NCBI GenBank assembly: GCA_025766275.1
Contig: JAFKAC010000007.1
Location: 1,426,001-1,490,000, forward strand
DNA length: 64,000 bases
Direction: 5' to 3'
Source: Lactarius indigo
Lineage: Eukaryota > Basidiomycota > Agaricomycetes > Russulales > Russulaceae
The position numbers were made by a program, and so were the translations under genes. Below, in pieces: positions 1-20,055 of this stretch. How positions within the stretch are numbered: position 1 is the stretch's first letter; every line of letters begins with the position of its first letter. The notes beneath the pieces are model-generated. The model did no database searches, was not told where the DNA came from, and was given only the letters and a program-made list of their open reading frames with translations.

Positions 1-2282
1 TTTGCATGTTCCTCCAGCGTTGGCTCCTCATGTTTCTGGTACGTCTCTCCGGGAGTGAGCCGATGTCTTACTGTGTCCAGATGTATAGCGCTCGGGTCAG
101 GCGTTGTGTTCCGAATCACCTCGGGACTCGTCTGCATTGCTTTGCGTTATTATTGCCCGACGACTTGCGATCATTGGTCCAATTGTTGCCCTCCAGGACC
201 ACGGCACGATCGCGTCCATGCTAGGACGGCTCCTCCCCCGAGGGCTGACCCGGAAGCTTGATTCCGTATGCCACTGGCTAACCCGGGTCCGGATCCGAGT
301 ACAACACTCGAGCGGTAAAAGAGGAAGCATTCCTCTGAGACTCGGTTCCTCGGCGACACGGCCGACGCGCTACCTATAGTTTCCATCTAGCGCGTTCAGA
401 GTTGCCCTGGCTCCGGGAGGTCCAACCCGATCCCGGCAATATCTTGCTTTTGATGAATCCGCATCGGCAATGCCGTTTGAGATGAGATCCCGCGGGTGAG
501 CACCACTGGGGGGTCAATTAGGCTACGAAATGGTGATCGTCGCATTCGAAAACAATTGTACCGGGGCGTGGTGCCGCACCCTAACCTGTATCGATCGATC
601 GACGCTGTTGGCCGTTGGTTTGCCTGAGGCTGTGGCGCAGCGCGCACCCCTGGTGAAACATACTACGTGGCACAGCTTGGAGTTTACAGCGTGATGGAAT
701 AGCAGCTGATCACGAACTACTCTAAAAAAAAAAAGCTCGCGTAACAGTAAGGAAAAAGAAAACTGTAAAAGAAAAGAGGAATGTGGCCAACGTGACACCG
801 CTTCCAACAAGGTACCAAGATCTGCTCTCCCCTAGCTGATCCTTGTTCTCGGCCTGCGGTGGGCTTCCTATCTTTGACCAGGACTTCCTGTGCGCCGCGT
901 GACGTGGCAACTCTTCCTCGCCCTCCAACCCAAGAAAAGCAAGATCGTCCCTGGGATTTCCGCTTCCCCACCCCCTTCCGGTCAACCGGGCCATAAGCGA
1001 TACGAGGTGAGAGCAGCGAAGCGACGGGTGGCGACGGGTGGCGACGGGTGGCCGAGATGTGTTTTTTTTTCTCCTTTCATCCAATCCACGCTGTCGCCCA
1101 AACTTCTGCGTTTACTACAGTAAGGGGTGCCAATTCAAAACTTTCACCACACGTATCAGTGTACCCGTGCCCGTGCCGTGCTGTCGAGGGTCTTTTTCTC
1201 CACTACCCCGTACCCCTGCATTCGCCGTGCGCGCAGCCGCCGTCTGTGTAATGAGTCGGAGGACCGGTACGAACTCCGGGGACTGCGGGGTTTCAACTCG
1301 AAATACAGCCCCTCCCCCCTCTCGCCCTTTTTTTTTCCTTCTGATCGCTACTATATTACTTATACTACTAGCGCGCTACGCGGACGGACAAAGGGATGGA
1401 TGTGAGAAGTCTTCATTTTTGAGCGCAAAGACCATCACCACCACCACCCACTCCCAAAGTGGGCAAGGAGGTAGCGGCGACAGCGTCGGTGGCAATAGTG
1501 CGATTCTTTTTTTGTTTTGTTTTGTTTTTGGTTGTTCGAGTGGAATCATCGACTCGATCGATCGGTCAGGCAGAAATGAAAGCCGGCAAGGCGGGCCGTT
1601 GGACGTCGACGTCACTTGCTTCTGTCTTCTCGTACGCAAAAGGCTCATGCGGACGGAATTCACGCGGGGGCGCATGTTCAGTTACATCATATGTGGAACT
1701 CTCCTCCTTGGAGAATGGTAAATGTTTCAACCCCATCCAGCTCCACAACACCTGCCAGGAAAACAGCGAATGGACACCGATACGCTAACTGAATGCATCA
1801 ACTAAGATGTTTTGGCTCGCATTACGTCAGCACAATGTCATCCTTCGGTGAGGGGCGGCATTGATTGACAATTGTGAAGTGTACACGTCAAGAAAGCATG
1901 AAAATTGAGAGGGAACTGAGATTATTATGCGTCCAAGCGGTCTTTGGGTGGCGTGAAATTTAAAGTTGAGAGGTGTGTGTAGTTCACACTTCTCCCCGAC
2001 AGGGGGTGGCTGAACCCGAGGTAATCTAAGGGATCTATCGGTCCATCGCCACAAGAGATATTAGGTCAAGTCGCAGAAGCAATACAATGATTTGATTCTA
2101 GAATATAATATACTTAACAAGTGCAAACCGACATACAACGAACTGAGATGGATATAGTAGCAATGAAAGAACCAATAATAAAACGCAGGGACCTTGGCAG
2201 GGACATCCACCAGCCATGAGGGAAGGGTGTGTGTATCTCATAAGCAACGGGTATACTGCTTAATTTAACCGACGAACGACAA
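1..2282. other. No supported gene
   Basis: Open frames here are short or rich in low-complexity Phe, Ser and Arg. None shows a recognisable domain or a consistent exon chain. The stretch holds A/T homopolymers (about 722-733 and 1507-1530) and a short tandem repeat at 1021-1050. I see no RNA gene or mobile element. Confidence 0.5.
1021..1050. repeat. Three perfect copies of a 10-base tandem repeat
   Basis: The decamer GCGACGGGTG occurs three times head to tail. It lies in apparently non-coding DNA and looks like a minor microsatellite-like expansion. Confidence 0.9.
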
Positions 2283-3644
2283 CTACCGGTGTGGCGCGGG
2301 TGCACTAGACCCAACCATGATTTTGAGGACCATATTTCCTTGCTCGTCCACGCCACGGGTGAGAAGATCGAAGGCGTGTGCGGTGTCGGAAAGGTCAAAG
2401 TGATGGGTGATAAGTTTATCAAGGTTTTGTAACTTGCGGGAAGCAAGGAGGTCGAGTGCATCAGGATACGTATTTGCGTATCGGAAGGAGCCCTGGATAT
2501 CCACTTCTCGCAATGCTGCAGCCGAAAGTGGGAGGGAAGTGCTGCGAGTTCCCATTCCGATAAGCATCACCCGCCCACCAGTGATCGCCGTCTATATGGA
2601 TAAAAGTGCCGAGGACGACGTCAGTTGATCCAATGAACAGGAACGCGGAGGGAAGAAACCGTACGTGTATTGCCATTTGTATGCATGGCTCGGCGCCAGT
2701 GCACTCGAACACCACATCAAACCCGTTGTCCTCACCAAAGACTTCAAGGAGGTGGTCGGCATTCTCCTTAGCTTTTCGGAGTTGTTCTTCTGGAGATTTT
2801 GCCCTTGGAGTCGCCGGCAGGCAAAATACATCCTCGGCAAAACCGTGTGATTTAGCGAAGGCGAGGCGAGCTTGATTGATGTCGACAGCAACAACACGTG
2901 AACTGCCGTAAGCTTTTGCGAGGGCACAAGCCAGGAGGCCAATGGTACCGACGCCGTAAACGAGGACGGTCTGGCCTGGTGAAAGGGCAGCCCGACGGGA
3001 AGCATGGAGGAGAACGGAGAGGGGTTCTGCCAGGGCACCTTCTTCAAAGGAGACATTATCGGGGAGGCTACGACATAAGGTGTGGGAATTAGGGCGGCAA
3101 CAGTGGGGGATGGGGGCGCTTACGGGTGAAGGACGTGGGCAGGGTGGTTCATATGTTCTTGGAGAGTTCCATCAAGATGTGGGAACGTTTTCGCGCTGCT
3201 AGCAAAACGGAGGTTCTTGCATAGGTTGTAGCGGCCTTTGGAACAGTAGTCACAGTTGTTGCACATGACACCAGCCTCGATGGCGACCCGTTGACCGGGT
3301 ACCAGGTTCTTGACGCCAGAACCAACAGGCAGTCACGATGCCGGCGGCTTCATGGCCGAGGACTAAGGGGGCTTGCAGGGCAAAGTCGCCGTTACGGCCA
3401 TGGACATAGTAGTGCACTGGGACAGGAGGGTGAGAAAACAGACGAGGGAGGGAGAGGGGCAAGAAGTGGCAGGAGTATGGATGGGTGAGGACTTACAATC
3501 ACTCCCGCAAAGGCCGGTGGCTACGATGGCGACCTGGGCCTGGCCAGGTTGAGGAGGCCAGAGGGTACGTTCGTCGACCCTAAGGTCCTTTGGGCCGTAG
3601 AGGACGGCGGCTTGGTGATTAGGGAGAGCGATGGACAGAGACAT
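2283..3644 (-). CDS. Zinc-dependent polyol (sorbitol/xylitol-type) dehydrogenase
   Basis: Medium-chain dehydrogenase expected to oxidise a sugar alcohol with NAD+ in the cytosol. In exon order one reads the N-terminus [20 protein letters not shown], the catalytic-zinc cysteine in [17 protein letters not shown], the four-cysteine structural zinc loop [15 protein letters not shown], and the Rossmann motif [15 protein letters not shown]. The protein ends near [15 protein letters not shown]. Introns include one starting about 3495. The start is the ATG at 3644, just upstream of the conserved N-terminus. One surplus base (A at 3327 on the + strand) breaks the frame between GIVTA and VGSGVKNL; without it the protein is continuous. 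It diverges from the SDR gene at 4259. The family is clear; the exact substrate (sorbitol, xylitol, L-arabinitol) is not. Confidence 0.85.
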
Positions 3645-4258
3645 GAAAGAGAAGAGAAGGACGATGGGAATGGGTGAGGGAGGTGAGTGGAGAGAAGGGA
3701 AGGGGGATAAGCATTGATATTTATGCAGAAAGGGAAAAGCGTCTCGTGAGTAGAAAAAAAAAAAAAAAAGTATGGTTAAAGGGATTCGATTAGAATAAGT
3801 GAGAGGCGCGAGATTGAGCTTGAGTCGGTAGTAAATGTGACTTGGTTCTTTTCTCTTCCCTATGGACCGGACCGACTTTCCGCCCGCTACACCTGACCAG
3901 GCTTTACCTTGACCTGGCCTGACACATGTGTTGCGTCCACGAGCCTGCTCACCACATCTAGATCTCAAGTTCCGTTCAGTCTTCTCCGACCTCCTCGTCT
4001 CTACAGTCTCTCTAGCCGCTCATCCCCGCCCCGCCTCCCCCGCCTCCCCTCCACCTCCCGGCCTTTCCCCTTCTACCACCCCTATGCACCGATCTCTATT
4101 TCTCATCACTTCAATCGCCTCATTTTCCGATTCCATCGATAAACTTGATCGCTCCTCTCTTAGTTCCTCGGCACGATTCCCCGGTCCGGCCGATTTAATG
4201 TCTCGATACCACCGCAGGCCTCAGGTCCTCAGAACAGACCATCTCATCCCGTCCACCC
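3645..4258. promoter_or_regulatory. Shared promoter between divergent dehydrogenase genes
   Basis: This 614-base gap separates the two start codons. It contains an A-run of about 17 bases near 3753-3769 and, on the right, long C/T-rich stretches typical of fungal promoters and 5' leaders. No specific factor site can be assigned. Confidence 0.55.
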
Positions 4259-5622
4259 ATGGAGCCTTCTCCATCCGTACCCTCTCCTTCTCTCTTTGAC
4301 TTGTCCGGTCAGAATGTCCTCATCACAGGTGCCTCCAGGGGTCAGTCTCACACTTCTCTTTCCCTCCATTATTTGATTTCCCCACTTGTGCCTGTTTATT
4401 CCCGCTCTCTCTCGTCAAAATGGGCTTATATGAATCTCAACTTAGGTATTGGCGCTGCCTGCGCGATTGCGCTTGCTGAGGCCGGCGCCGCTATATGTCT
4501 TGTCCTTCGTGAGCCCAAGGACGAAACGCCACCAAACCTTACTACCATCAATTCAATTCGCAACCTCGGTGCTACCGCACACTTTGTTCACTGCGACTTG
4601 GACAACATCGATTCCGTAAAGGGCGTCTTTCAGAAGGCTCTCAATGCCATGGGAGGCCGCATCGATATCCTAGTAAATTGTGCTGGCATCCAACGGAGAT
4701 CACCGAGTCTCGACTTCTCAGAAACTGATTGGGATGATGTACGTTCTGCTCCACATCTGTTCTTTGTTTTTCTCATTATGGTTCAATTCCGTCTTTCCCA
4801 TGCGTGACCTCTGTTTCCCTGCACATTCTTTATTTGTTCACCTCTCTTTCTTCTTACTTTTCTTCACAGGTTTTAGACGTCAATCTCAAGTCCGTCTGGC
4901 TCCTGTCGCAGGCTGCTGGCCTGCCACATGGTTCCAAGGCGCCATGGAAAGATCATCAACTTTTGTTCCCTCCTCACTTTCCAGGGGGGTATCACTGTTC
5001 CCGCATACGCCGCTGCCAAGGGCGCCTTAGGACAGCTCACGAAAGCCTTAAGCAACGAGTGGAGTCAGCACAACGTCCAGGTTAACGGCATATGTCCCGG
5101 TTATATCGCTACAGACATGTGAGTGTGGCGGTAACCATCCCCAATCTACCCCCCTTCTTCTCTTCAGCAACGTACCATTGCGCACCATCATGATCACGAT
5201 TGCCCCTTTGGTAAACGGATCTATAAAGTCCGCGAACTTATCCGGCCCGCCAGCGGCCCGCAATCTTATCTTTTCCTAACAAGGCGCTATCTTGGGAACG
5301 CCCCTTCATTTTCTCGAACTTTACTGCCTCATATGACCAGAGTAGGGCGTACTGACATTACATCTCTTCCCAGGAATGAGAAGTTATTGGCAGATCCAGC
5401 CCGCCTCCGGCAGATATCTGAGCGCATTCCAGCCGGGCGCTGGGGAGAACCCAAAGACTTTGCCGGTCCAATTGTGTTCCTTGCTAGCCGAGCTAGCCAG
5501 TACGTTTGCGGCGAACTCCTCGTCGTCGACGGGGTAAGACACATCTCTCATAAACATCTTCCGTTAATAACGATATGCATTTCAATTTCCATACGCTCCG
5601 TTAGGGCTGGATGGGCAGGTAG
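4259..5622 (+). CDS. Short-chain dehydrogenase/reductase, gluconate 5-dehydrogenase/KduD-like
   Basis: Classical SDR expected to interconvert a keto and hydroxy sugar acid or related compound with NAD(P). Exon 1 carries [14 protein letters not shown] (glycine-rich cofactor motif), followed after an intron by [14 protein letters not shown]. Next come the NAG-like [12 protein letters not shown], then LDVNLKSVW. The catalytic Tyr-x-x-x-Lys sits in [19 protein letters not shown], and the [12 protein letters not shown] segment follows. The last exon encodes GWMGR, giving the VDGGWMGR ending typical of KduD/gluconate dehydrogenases. Four introns with GT-AG ends are visible. A surplus T at 4922 shifts the frame within one exon; without it the sequence reads [13 protein letters not shown]. 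Pairing with a polyol dehydrogenase suggests a carbohydrate catabolic pair (inference). Confidence 0.88.
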
Positions 5623-8600
5623 GCGGCTGGGCGGGGCCATCGAAGACAAAAACAGAGTGAAAAAAAGGGGTCCAGGTTCTGGCGCATCACGGAAATACAG
5701 GGGTCTATGGTAAAAACGCGCCATGTGTTGACTCGCTTGTCGAATTACCCCACATTTGACTCGGGCGCTTGCTTACTCTATGCCCTTCTATCTGATTGCG
5801 TTGAGCAAAGAATGCGTATGGCTGTGGATGGGTCCCTTCACTTCGCTTGTTTGATCCCACCAATTGTTTTTGTGATGCCCTCTATTTCCGCAACCTCTAT
5901 CATGCAGTACGACAGATCGAGGAGCAGAGCACACAGTGACTGGTCGGCCCGGGTAGGGTCCTGAAAAAAAAAAAAAACATATTTGATAAAGCACATTGGT
6001 TATGTTTTGTCAAACAACGTGGTCCATGCCGACGAAGACAACGAAATGGAAGACATGGTAGTATACGTGCTCCACACGACTGGGGCGGCAGAGTAGCGGC
6101 ATGATGATGGATGAGCCGTACGCACTCATCGAACGAGCTGCAATGAGAGAGCACGCAGGCCGCGGATGATCGGATCTAGCGGCTGATTCCGAGGGAATGA
6201 AATGTACTGTATCGGACTTCTTGTCATGTGGTAAGGAGGATCTGAAGAGTTGCACCGAGACTGGCATTGACAGGGACACAAGATTGTGACGACGCAACAG
6301 ATGCAATGCAGGGTAAAGGAATTCCATGAAGGAGGCACCCACCGACTTTTGCTTCAAGTCAAAGCCAGGGTGCATAAAAGGGAACGAATCGAATGCTCGG
6401 TCCGAGGAAGGGGCATGGCTGGCTAGGCCCTGAGCTGAGTGTCGTGTTCGGGCCGCCCACCGCCAATTATATTACCGCCCCAGGTTCCCGACAATCCGGC
6501 TATGGTGGATAGGCTGCCTAGATTTGACTTGACAAGTGACAAGTGCTTCTGGGCACGCGGCGACATTCATTATCTGACATGTCAACCGACTTCTCTCTCT
6601 GTTTCTCTTTCCTTCTTTCTTTCTCCTCGTTTGATTGGCTGATCGGCCCGGTCAAACGGGGAATGCAGAGGAGCGGGGCAAGGGCCGAGCTCTTGGACTG
6701 CGACACGTTCGAGCTTGTCCCCCCCCCTCCCACTTGCGCTCCTCCAAAGGAAATGTGAAGGTCCCGACTCATCGCATTCCGCTACTGCGCCAGATGGGCA
6801 ACTCGCGGAGTAACCAATAAACGCCGATCTTATTGGACCGATCAAGCTAGTCGTTTAACTGGGTAGCACGCCGCGAGGTAACACTACGTGTTCGGAGCTT
6901 CCTCAGTGCCTGGTGTAACGTGTATCGAAGAAGCGGAGGTAAAGGGTCTAGTGCGACGATGTTGGAGCGGGGAGGCGGGGAAGGAAATGAATTAAATTAA
7001 ATTGAAGAGGCAAAACTCGTAAAAGAATCGCTCAGGGCTGGCACAACTCCCTCACGTCTCGATGACCAGACGTTCTCTTAGCCGCGAAATTAGCGGAATT
7101 GGGTTGGTTGTGGTGTGGTGCAGCGGGGACGGGGCGGGGTGGTGGGCTGGTTGACTGTCGATCCGGTTCGGACGGACTACAGAAAGCACCTGAAGCGGAT
7201 CGGGGTGTGGTGGGGAGGTCAGTAGCGCCGTGTGCGCGAGACAAAAAGAGTCGGAAGAGGGGATTTGCCGCTCCTCATCGAAGAGCTGCCTGAACCATCA
7301 CCAACTGAATACATAAAAAAAGAAATTGAATTTACTGTAATCTTGCGCTCAAGCAGGATGGGGGTGAGGGGTGGTGGGGGGGGACAAATTTAGCCCGATA
7401 GCCAGACGCGGTAGGACGCGCAATGTCGGGGTAGGTTGTCGTGTGTGTGATTCGTCCCATACAGCAGTTGCCCAACAACCTAAATATCCCTTTTGTACAG
7501 TAGTTCTCCCAGAGCTTCCCCAGATTACTATCTCCCGCGGTGATTAACGCGCTTGGGAGTGGTGGCTTTATCATTTTTGGGGCAACCACACAACTACAGT
7601 CGTGGGGCAGCCAGGGCGATAACGCGAATAGTTCTCGCCGAAAGGACCGGTCCGCCCATCCAGCTGACTCTGTGCGCTGGCCGGGCCGTGGGGTACTGTA
7701 GAAGTGGCGTGTCGAAAATCTGATCCCCCGCCACAAGTCATAGAAGAACTGTTTTTCAGGGTCTATAGAAGCCGCTCGGACAGCCAGGGATGGGCAAAGA
7801 GGGTCGAGACGACGGTCCGTATGGGACAATGGACCTGCCCCACAAGTCACAGTGATGAAGCCATGGACGTAAGATCTTATCCCTATGGCATGCGGCGTGA
7901 GTCTGTGCTGGAATATATCCGGTAGCCCGTCGCCTATCAACCCGCCTCAGTACAAGAGTCAGCAGCTCGCCAAGTAGACGGCGTCTAGCGAATGTGATAC
8001 GCTATACTAGCACCTCAGAATCGGACGTCTGGGGAGACCGCCGACGAAACTGTTGCCCCAAACGCCGGACCCCCGACCGCCTGTGTCTGACGGCGCTGTG
8101 GGATGTTAGTGCGCAGATTACCTACATGGAGGGCGACATTTCCATAGAGGCCTCATGGTGCTCTGGCAGTGCCTAGACGTGCACATGATGACGTGCGATC
8201 GACGAGTTTGTACACCCATTACGCGTTACGGGTAAGGAAAGATCATCTGCAAAGGACCGATGACCGAGAGCAAATATTTCATTTCCTTTTTTGGGTCTAG
8301 AGGGACCTTTGGCCCGTACTCCCTGCAAAACATCGGAGCTTGGTGTGGGCCTCAGAAGAGAGAAGGCAGCAGGGCAGGGACGTCGACCCAACTAAGGACA
8401 CTGTTCCCTCACCCGAGAGAAAATAAGTACAGTGCAACAGCCCCCAGCAACCGATTCTCGATCCTAGGCTTACCGTCTCCTGTCGACTTGCTTTTTTGGC
8501 ACACACACCTGGGCTCGGAATCGCTGCCGCTCGCGACTGTCGTGACTATCCAGCGCAATCAGTCGACCGGCTTTTCAACAAATTCTCGTGGCCAGTGACC

Positions 8601-9300
8601 ACTCAAAAGGAGAAAAAGTTTTACGGCTGTGACACGCAAGTGAAAAAAAGTACTCGTTCGGATATCTTTCTGGATGGCTCAGGCCCGCGCAACGAAGATT
8701 GGGTGTTCACACCCTACCCATGGGTGGCCTTATGGCCCATCTAAATAAAGGGTGGCGAGCACCATGAGGAATCTGTGTCATGCATGACTTACCCACGATA
8801 AGCAATGACATCAAAGGTTGCAGGGATCCACATCGATTGGTTATGGAGCAGCCCCACCCCAAAGTCCTATTGCGATTATGAAGGGGCGAGGTGCTGTCGT
8901 TCTGTGCGCTCACGAATTCTCGAAGCTGCAGACATAGCCAGCCTGGTGGTTAGACATCGGTTTCCGATTATCGGGAGTGATGGACGATTTGTAACTGAAC
9001 GTTCAGGTCCCCGCAAGGTTATACACGGATACACGGGAACGAGGTCATGTTGGCAAAACGCCTTGGGGCTCGCAGCAAGCGGTAATCAACCACTTTTACG
9101 GGCGCTTGCGATTCCGCAGACGGTCTGTTTGTTGTTTCGAACTCTAAACGTAAGGTGCATATCTAGAGCATATTTTTTGAACTATCACAGAAATACAAGC
9201 AATAGAAAAGGGCCGATCATGGGTTCCACATCTTGCTTGTTACATACGTTAGGAGTTGTGCATCATTGAGCGAACGCAAATCGCTATTTCTGTCCACATC
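5623..9300. other. Long stretch without a supported gene
   Basis: Several open frames of 60-200 codons occur on both strands, including 7332-7940 (-) and 8805-9269 (+). Their composition is unlike protein and no domain is recognisable. A homopolymer A-run lies at about 5964-5977. I see no RNA gene, array or mobile element. Distal promoter or terminator sequence for the flanking genes is possible. Confidence 0.45.
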
Positions 9301-11404
9301 CTAAAGAATCCGGCGGTAAGTTCGGCCGCTCGCATGCGAAAATCGGCCGCTTACCTCTTCTTGGGCCTTGCGGATAACGCGGGTGGCTATGAAGGCGCTT
9401 ATCTCGCGAATGCGTTCCAGACGGGGATAGAGAAGATCAGAATCACGTTCCTCTTGGGTGAGGGAATCAGCGAGGCCCAAGGAAGAAGCCTCAACCATGG
9501 CGTCCGTGACAACGCCCGCACGAGATAGGATTGCTCCCAGGCCCAGACCTACATCCAACAAAGTTATCAGGAAGGAGTGTACGGCATAAGCCAAATTGAC
9601 ACGGACCTGGGAATATGTACATGTTATTACCTTGGCCAGGGTAGCGGACCCGGCCATCCCACACGGTATCGGGGAACGGTGAACCCGAAGCGAAAATAAC
9701 ACGACCTTGCGTGAACCTGAGGGCTTCGTGGAACTCGCACTCAGAGAGGCGGACAGGATTAGAGAGGGGAAATATTATGGGGCGCGCATTGATAGCAGCC
9801 ATCGCCTCGATGACTTCTTGGTTAAAAGCGCCCTGAAAACATGTCAGTGTCAGGAGCAAATCCAGATAAGACGATTGGGGATAATGACCTTTATGGTGGA
9901 AAGACCGAGCAAGGCCGTCGGTTTGACATATTCAATGATGTCGGTTAAATTTGTTAAAGGCGGACCACCGTAGTCGCTCCGAGAGAAGTCTACGTCACAA
10001 GGGGTCATAAGACAAAAAGAAACAAGGTGTCCAGAAAGCCGAGATGCCCTTACACTTCTTGTGCTCTGCCATAGGTCCTCGGGTATCGAAGATGAGGCCT
10101 TGTGAGTCAACCAAATAAATATGGCTTTTCGCCTCCTCTTGAGAGAGGCCCTGCAGCTTGAAGAAACTGAGGAGTTGCATAGCTACGCCTACCCCGGCAG
10201 ATCCTGCACCCAGGAAGAGGACTCGCTGGGATGTCAGAGGCTGACCGGAAGCGGCCGAGGAGAGCTTGGCGGCGTTCAGAAAACCGGACAGAACTACAGC
10301 GCCGGTGCCTTGCACATCATCGTTGAAGAGTGGGTAACGATTCCGGAAGGAGTCTAGGTAGTGAAAGGCGTGCTCGGTGGAGAAATCCTAAGTGAAGTGC
10401 ATCAGTAAGACACAAGTATGAAAAAGTTGGGTTCCTGGACCTCGAATTGTACTAGGAGTTTGGGGAATGCGCGGGACATTTCGAGCATGAACTCCTCCAT
10501 GAACTCAGTCATGTCTTCATCTGAGACCCGTCTTTGCCGAAGACCAAGATACAACGGATCGTCCAAGAGCTTTTGATTGTTGGTTCCGAGATCGAGACAG
10601 ATCGGGATTGTAGATGAGGGACGGATCCTAAATCGCTCATGTTGGTGATTTTCGGGGTGTTTAAAAACACGTGCAAGTACATACCCTGCTCCAGCAATAT
10701 AAAGAGATAGTTTACCAATGGAGATAGGCATCCCATTGACCCCAAGATCTCCCAAGCCAAGGATGCGTGAGCCTGACACGTACTTTTAGTCTTTAGACGA
10801 CAAAAGAAGGAAACAAGTCGCACCGTCAGTGACTACAGAGATCCTTGCGTCATCCTGGTGGGGCCAACTCTTCAGGATGTCTCCGATTCTACCTTTGTCT
10901 TTGATGGAAATATACTGAAAGAAATTGTCGATACGCGCGCACGATGACACGCCACGCCACATACCAGGCCTTCGGAGTGACGAAAAATGTGTGAATGTTG
11001 GAGGCACGCATCTCCAACGGTGGGCGTGTATATGGTAGGCGTAAATTCCTATCTCCGGTTCAATACCGACTATCTGGGGATATTAAACAACAGATGTTAC
11101 GCACAGATAAGTTAGCCAGACACAATCGATAGAACAACTCCTCGTTTGCGTGTTTGAGTTGCGCAAGATAAATATACTTTTCAATGGGTTTGTCTTTTGA
11201 ACGAAGTTGAGCGAGACAGCGTGCGGCGTGCACCGAGTCGTTGAATGCGGGAGGTAAGTGACCACGAGGTGGGGGTGGGAGCGCTGCAGCAACAGGACAG
11301 TGAATACGAACTCGAGTCACACAGGTGGCCATGACGTACGCTGGGGCTCTAGCTTCAACTTTTGCACACCACCGGACCAGTAAGGGGGTCAGAATGACGG
11401 TCAT
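9301..11404 (-). CDS. NAD-dependent malic enzyme
   Basis: Oxidative decarboxylation of malate to pyruvate, usually mitochondrial in fungi. Reading the minus strand, exons give [49 protein letters not shown] (substrate-site tyrosine region), ISVVTDG then [16 protein letters not shown], and [20 protein letters not shown]. The NAD-binding [18 protein letters not shown] follows, then [24 protein letters not shown] and [20 protein letters not shown]. All the signature blocks of the family are present. Short GT-AG introns separate them. I chose the ATG at 11404 because a TATAAAAG box lies about 100 bases upstream; the extreme N-terminus and the last few residues are uncertain. Confidence 0.85.
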
Positions 11405-11502
11405 CAAGACACGGTCAAAAGAAGGGAAGATCAGGAATGAAAGAAAGGAAAAGTGGGATGAGGAAGTGGAAGAATGCCAGTAACGGGGAATGGGTCCATG
11501 AA

Positions 11503-11510
11503 CTTTTATA
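11503..11510 (-). promoter_or_regulatory. TATA box of the malic enzyme gene
   Basis: On the minus strand the octamer TATAAAAG lies about 100 bases before the chosen start codon at 11404. That spacing fits a TATA element with a short 5' leader. Confidence 0.5.
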
Positions 11511-12102
11511 CGTCTTGGTAGCCGCTGGAGGAACAACAGATCTGACACCATCCGAGTTGGCGCGAGAACGCGCATGGAGATGCGCTGCCAGTGGAAACAG
11601 ATGCGGTGTTCAGTTGGTTACTGCCGCTGTGACCAATGGGAACGCGTAGAGATTGCTCTCTCAGTGACCGTTTGTTGCCAGGAACGACTGGGAGCTAAAT
11701 ACCAGGGGGTGAACGTGCTAAAAACATCAATGTATGCGGGTGAAACCGTGACGGCGATTTGCCGCATCATGATGCATCAGCGCATCAGCATTGGAGGCTA
11801 TTACTTTTTCTATGGGGGAAATGCGTCGGTGTAGCCCTAAGCTTGAAATGAAAACACTGGTTTTTTTGTTGGTGATATGAATCGATCACAATCCCATCAT
11901 TTTGTTGGTCTGTCATAACGAGTGTGATAGTGGGCGTGCGAGAGAACAGCATCGGGGCCGCGGAGCCGCGACCTGACTCGACCCGAGAGTATGGTTGATT
12001 TGTTCGGACTTGTCAACATCGGCGCGTCTTGTTGTGACCACAGTAGTCCCTGTAGAGATTCACCCGGGGGCTGCACGGAAAGGCATCCTTCTGGCCGCCA
12101 GC
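11511..12102. other. Intergenic region between malic enzyme and ABC transporter
   Basis: Divergent intergenic DNA of about 590 bases. It probably contains the upstream regions of both neighbours. No coding signal or recognisable motif is evident. Confidence 0.5.
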
Positions 12103-18971
<6,869 letters not shown>

Positions 18972-19071
18972 CTTAGTCAGTGTAGCACATGCCAAATTAA
19001 GAAATTTCTCACGGGCCTCGAAGGCTGGCTCGGTTGCGGCGTGTGACACGTTCTCTTACTTTACAGTAGCG

Positions 19072-19911
19072 ATGCTCTCGTTCACAACCAACACTTCTGT
19101 TTCTTACACTACTGAGCGTCCTATTATTCTCACATCCGACGAGGGCTATCAAGTTTTCTCTTCCGGCCAACCGCTACCCACCACCAAAATGCATTTGGAA
19201 CGCAGCTCACACGAACGCGCTCGTAATCGTCACCGCGAACGTCGGTCCTGGCACCGGCCAACGAGTAGACATCGAAATCATTGACTCAAGTCCTCAAAAG
19301 AACGTGTATCTGCATAAGAAGGATATCAAGAGCGAAACAAGATTAGCAATTACCGCCCACTCGGAGGGTGAGGTTGGCGTGTGCTTCAAGAATTATCTGG
19401 ATCACGGTGCGTGGGACACACATTTCGCTCGACGTCGACTAACGTTGAGGGTATGCACAGACGTGCCTGCACATGACGCCAAGACGAAAGCACGCATTAT
19501 TGATTTAGACGTTGACATCGGTGCCGACGCCGTAGACTATAAGTGCGCCCTTCTCCTGGTGGCGCACATAGCGTTGCGTGTCCTGACCTGGGATTTCCTA
19601 ACAGCGCCATTGCGAACCAAGAATCTTTGTCGGGGCTCGAGACGGAGATGCGTAAGCTTGAGGGGATTGTCAAGGAAATTGTGGACGAGATGGACTACCT
19701 TAAGAAACGGGAGGAGCGATTTCAGAGCACGAACGGTGCGTTCTCTCCAACGTGTTCTACATATAGCAGTCCCCTGACAAACCTTTCAGTATCGACGAAT
19801 CTTCGTGTGCAAAATTTCGCCTGGTTCACAATCGTGGCACTGCTTGCGCTCGGCGCATGGCAGATAATGCACCTGCGCTCATTCTTCAAGCGTAAGTACT
19901 TGATCGACTAG
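19072..19911 (+). CDS. p24/EMP24/GOLD family cargo receptor, Erv25-like
   Basis: Type I membrane protein of COPII/COPI vesicles cycling between ER and Golgi. A hydrophobic signal sequence (LFLTLLSVLLFSHPTRAIKF) is followed by the GOLD domain: KCIWNAAHTNALVIVTANVG, IEIIDSSPQKNVYLHKKDIK, ITAHSEGEVGVCFKNYLDHG. A coiled-coil region follows (LSGLETEMRKLEGIVKEIV), then a single TM helix (FAWFTIVALLALGAWQIM). The cytosolic tail RSFFKRKYLID has the FF + basic sorting motif of this family. Three introns fit (for example TATAA|gtgcgc...aacag|CGCC). The ATG at 19072 requires one surplus base near 19095 to be ignored; otherwise an upstream exon must supply the start. Delta/Erv25 subfamily is preferred from the tail. 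Confidence 0.85.
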
Positions 19912-20055
19912 CGGGCATGCGAGTACCTCCGTTTCTGCTGTACTCTGATATATACGTGAACACGGCTGCTCATGACTTCTGTTTTGGTCGGAGTGTTTAC
20001 ATTTCCAACATGAGTGCGTCGTGGTCATCAAACAGCCCACCATATAGAAACTCTG

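Noticed and set aside
1038..1721. 227-codon open frame on the + strand
   Set aside because: Low-complexity composition, no domain, no coherent start context; probably chance.
7332..7940. 202-codon open frame on the - strand
   Set aside because: Composition unlike the real genes here, no recognised motif and no exon chain beside it.
8805..9269. 154-codon open frame on the + strand
   Set aside because: No recognisable domain and no splice partners; left as non-coding.
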